Of a DNA stretch of 52,847 nt, positions 51,469 through 52,847 are shown one piece after another. The translations under genes and the position numbers were made by a program. Below the pieces are notes generated by a model. It made no database searches. It worked only from the letters and a program-made list of their open reading frames with translations, and was not told the DNA's origin. Position 1 is the first letter of the stretch; every line of letters begins with the position of its first letter. Origin of the DNA: Chthoniobacter flavus (GTDB lineage: Bacteria; Verrucomicrobiota; Verrucomicrobiia; Chthoniobacterales; Terrimicrobiaceae); NCBI GenBank assembly GCA_945883435.1, contig CAMCXK010000011.1, forward strand, positions 1-52,847, written 5' to 3'.

Positions 51469-52214
51469 AAATCCTCTCTTGCTACAGTATCAAAGGCGGT
51501 GTCGGTAAAACCGCGCTTGCCGTGAATCTCGCCTATCAACTGGGCACTCGCGGGTTCCGCACCCTTCTGGTCGACCTCGATCCCCAGGGCGCGGCGGGGT
51601 TTTACTTGCGGGTCGCTCCCGCCCGGGATTTTCCCATTGAAGAGTTGAAAAGCCTCACTGGCACTTGGGTGCGCGCAAACCTCCGCGAATCCGATTTTCC
51701 GGGCCTTCACATCCTGCCGTCCAGCCTTGCCTACCGCCACCTCGACAACCGCTTGTCCGGCATGAAAAAATCCCGCAAGCAGCTCCAGTGGATGCTGGAG
51801 GAGATTGAAGACGGCTACGACGTGGCGGTGCTGGATTGCCCGCCCAACATCACACTCCTCTCGGAAAACATCTTTCGCGCCTCCCGGGCCGTTCTTGTGC
51901 CTGTCATCCCGACACCGCTCTCGTCTCGGACGTTCGACCAACTTTGCGGATTTTTCGGCGATGAGGATCTCGATACCACAAAAATCCAACCGTTTTTCTC
52001 TATGGTTCAATCGCGCAAAGGGCTTCACCGCTCCGAAATGGAGTCTCTCCGGTCCAGCCATCCGTCCTTTTACCGCGCTTGCATTCCATTCTCGGTTGAT
52101 GTCGAGGCCATGGGGGCCCGTCGCGCGCCGCTGACTTCATACAGCCGAGGCACGGCCGCCCGCGCTTTTGTGGAACTCTCCACCGAGATCATCGATCGCA
52201 ATCCTCTCCGATGA
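51465..52214 (+). CDS. Orphan ParA/MinD-type ATPase
   Basis: The 249-aa protein has the deviant Walker A of ParA proteins (CYSIKGGVGKTALAVNLAYQ, both lysines present), the switch strand RTLLVDLDPQGAAGFYL, Walker B DVAVLDCPPNITLLSENIFR and a VPVIPTPLSSRTF segment. No N-terminal DNA-binding helix-turn-helix is present and no parB lies next to it, so it is a cargo-positioning type ParA rather than a plasmid partition protein. It sits between a CHAD gene and a CYTH-like/NUDIX gene, overlapping each by ATGA. This strongly suggests co-translation and a joint task in polyphosphate biology. Confidence 0.93.
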   Translation: MKILSCYSIKGGVGKTALAVNLAYQLGTRGFRTLLVDLDPQGAAGFYLRVAPARDFPIEELKSLTGTWVRANLRESDFPGLHILPSSLAYRHLDNRLSGMKKSRKQLQWMLEEIEDGYDVAVLDCPPNITLLSENIFRASRAVLVPVIPTPLSSRTFDQLCGFFGDEDLDTTKIQPFFSMVQSRKGLHRSEMESLRSSHPSFYRACIPFSVDVEAMGARRAPLTSYSRGTAARAFVELSTEIIDRNPLR

Positions 52215-52847
52215 AGCCCCCCTTGAAAGAACGTGTGTTTCACCTGCCAGACCCCGGCCCCCCCTTGGGCGAACCTCTGTGGCTGGCGTGCGTATCGCGC
52301 GGGCAGGGTCGCGAGGTGTGGATTCAAAGAGATTCGCGAGCATGCTTTCTGGAGGTGCACGGTGGCCACCCCGCGGCGCCGGAGGTCCAGCGCATTGACA
52401 TTTCAGGGCCTGATTTTGACCGTTTGTGGAATTCCGGCATCTCCCACCGCGTCGAGATTGTCCGGCAGTCCTCGGAGTGGAATGGACAACCCGTCGTGAT
52501 CGATTTCTTCCCGGACCGCCAATCGGCGCTGGCACGCATTGCCTTCCATGGTGCCGCGCAGGCCCGCCGCTTCCGGAAGCCGCTCCAATGGGGCGGCGAG
52601 GTCACGGAGGGGGGCTCGTTGCGCGATCTCGCGCTGCATGGTTGGCCCCAAGGGGACGACACCGAAATCCAAGCGGGAGCGGTTCCCTTTCTGCACAAGA
52701 AGGGAGTGCTGCATATCGTTTTGATCACAAATTCCTCTGGAAGCCGCTGGATCATTCCCAAGGGCCGCATGGAAGCGCATCTCACTCCGCAGGAGGTCGC
52801 ACTCATGGAGGCGGCCGAGGAGGCCGGGGCGATCGGCCGCATCGAGG
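52211..52847 (+). CDS. CYTH-like plus NUDIX hydrolase protein, 3' end cut by window
   Basis: The open frame from ATG 52211 (overlapping the ParA stop by ATGA) runs to the window end, 212 codons. The N-terminal part (LKERVFHLPDP, then REVWIQRDSRACFLEV, RVEIVRQSSEWNGQPVVIDF) recalls a diverged CYTH domain, the triphosphate/polyphosphate tunnel fold. From about residue 165 a NUDIX fold starts: AVPFLHKKGVLHIVLITNSS, SRWIIPKGRMEAHLTPQEVA, LMEAAEEAGAIGRIE. This matches the diphosphoinositol/polyphosphate phosphohydrolase style (W-x-x-PKG, EA-x-EEAG), although the usual REUxEE arginine is replaced by Met. The NUDIX call is good and the CYTH call weaker. Confidence 0.8.
   Translation, partial: MKPPLKERVFHLPDPGPPLGEPLWLACVSRGQGREVWIQRDSRACFLEVHGGHPAAPEVQRIDISGPDFDRLWNSGISHRVEIVRQSSEWNGQPVVIDFFPDRQSALARIAFHGAAQARRFRKPLQWGGEVTEGGSLRDLALHGWPQGDDTEIQAGAVPFLHKKGVLHIVLITNSSGSRWIIPKGRMEAHLTPQEVALMEAAEEAGAIGRIE

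Noticed and set aside
51465-52214. ParA-like gene taken as the chromosomal partition ATPase for the two parS sites
   Set aside because: No parB is adjacent, the gene is embedded in a polyphosphate cluster and lies 47 kb from the parS pair.

Overview
The window (about 52.8 kb, GC-rich, densely coded, no insertion sequences, phage genes or CRISPR) looks like chromosomal core DNA of a Gram-negative bacterium. A member of the Verrucomicrobiota (PVC group) fits best. Reasons: a long SecA with a large insertion and a SEC-C tail, a TonB-like DUF4159 protein, split PqiA plus a multi-MCE protein, an OprB porin, Pal and several lipoproteins, and a set of small hypothetical proteins of PVC character. 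The phylum call is an inference from gene content, not a database result. Two perfect 16-bp ParB-type parS palindromes (3306-3321 and 4434-4449) suggest the left end lies near the replication origin.

Layout. 1-231: 5' part of a divergent FtsB/DivIC-like gene. 327-3284: secA. 3285-3890: no intact gene, holding parS site 1 and possible gene debris. 3891-9201 (minus): trmL, a methyltransferase-like protein, an ArsR regulator, a DUF4159 protein and a P1B-4-type metal ATPase. 9267-14054 (plus): a tight operon of TetR-like regulator, ABC1 kinase, a photolyase-related protein with reversed domain order, DUF2256 and a photolyase/cryptochrome. 14035-16331 (minus): DUF4410 lipoprotein and OprB porin. 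16475-19989 (plus): PpiC lipoprotein, HIBADH-like dehydrogenase, YgfZ and cyclophilin. 20006-20239: tRNA-Tyr and tRNA-Glu. 20330-22388: a UgpP/MGDG-type glycosyltransferase, a probable 6S RNA with a strong terminator, and a stand-alone cNMP-binding protein. 22414-24191 (minus): UgpC-type ABC ATPase, tRNA-Ala and a coiled-coil protein. 24272-28771 (plus): HAD phosphatase, GlcD-type oxidase, class I aldolase, CorA. 28784-33928 (minus): dnaE and a small membrane-protein operon. 34010-35847 (plus): ThuA-like and Gfo/Idh/MocA proteins. 35858-39268 (minus): MCE/PqiAB-type envelope lipid transport. 39455-42181 (plus): sucC, sucD, pal. 42198-46359 (minus): trpD, glgP and an LEA-like secreted protein. 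46407-48931 (plus): birA, gatC, gatA. 48991-52847 (plus): PPK2, CHAD protein, ParA-like ATPase and a CYTH-like/NUDIX protein, cut by the window edge.

The most interesting part is the right end. A PPK2 kinase is followed by a CHAD (polyphosphate-binding) protein, an orphan ParA-type ATPase and a CYTH-like/NUDIX protein. The last three overlap by ATGA and are therefore probably translationally coupled. This suggests a system that makes, binds, positions and turns over polyphosphate granules, with the ParA protein as spatial organiser. That role is a hypothesis. Other points of interest are the circularly permuted photolyase relative, the 6S RNA candidate whose terminator abuts the next start codon, the parS pair, and a six-MCE-domain protein encoded with a PqiA split into two genes.
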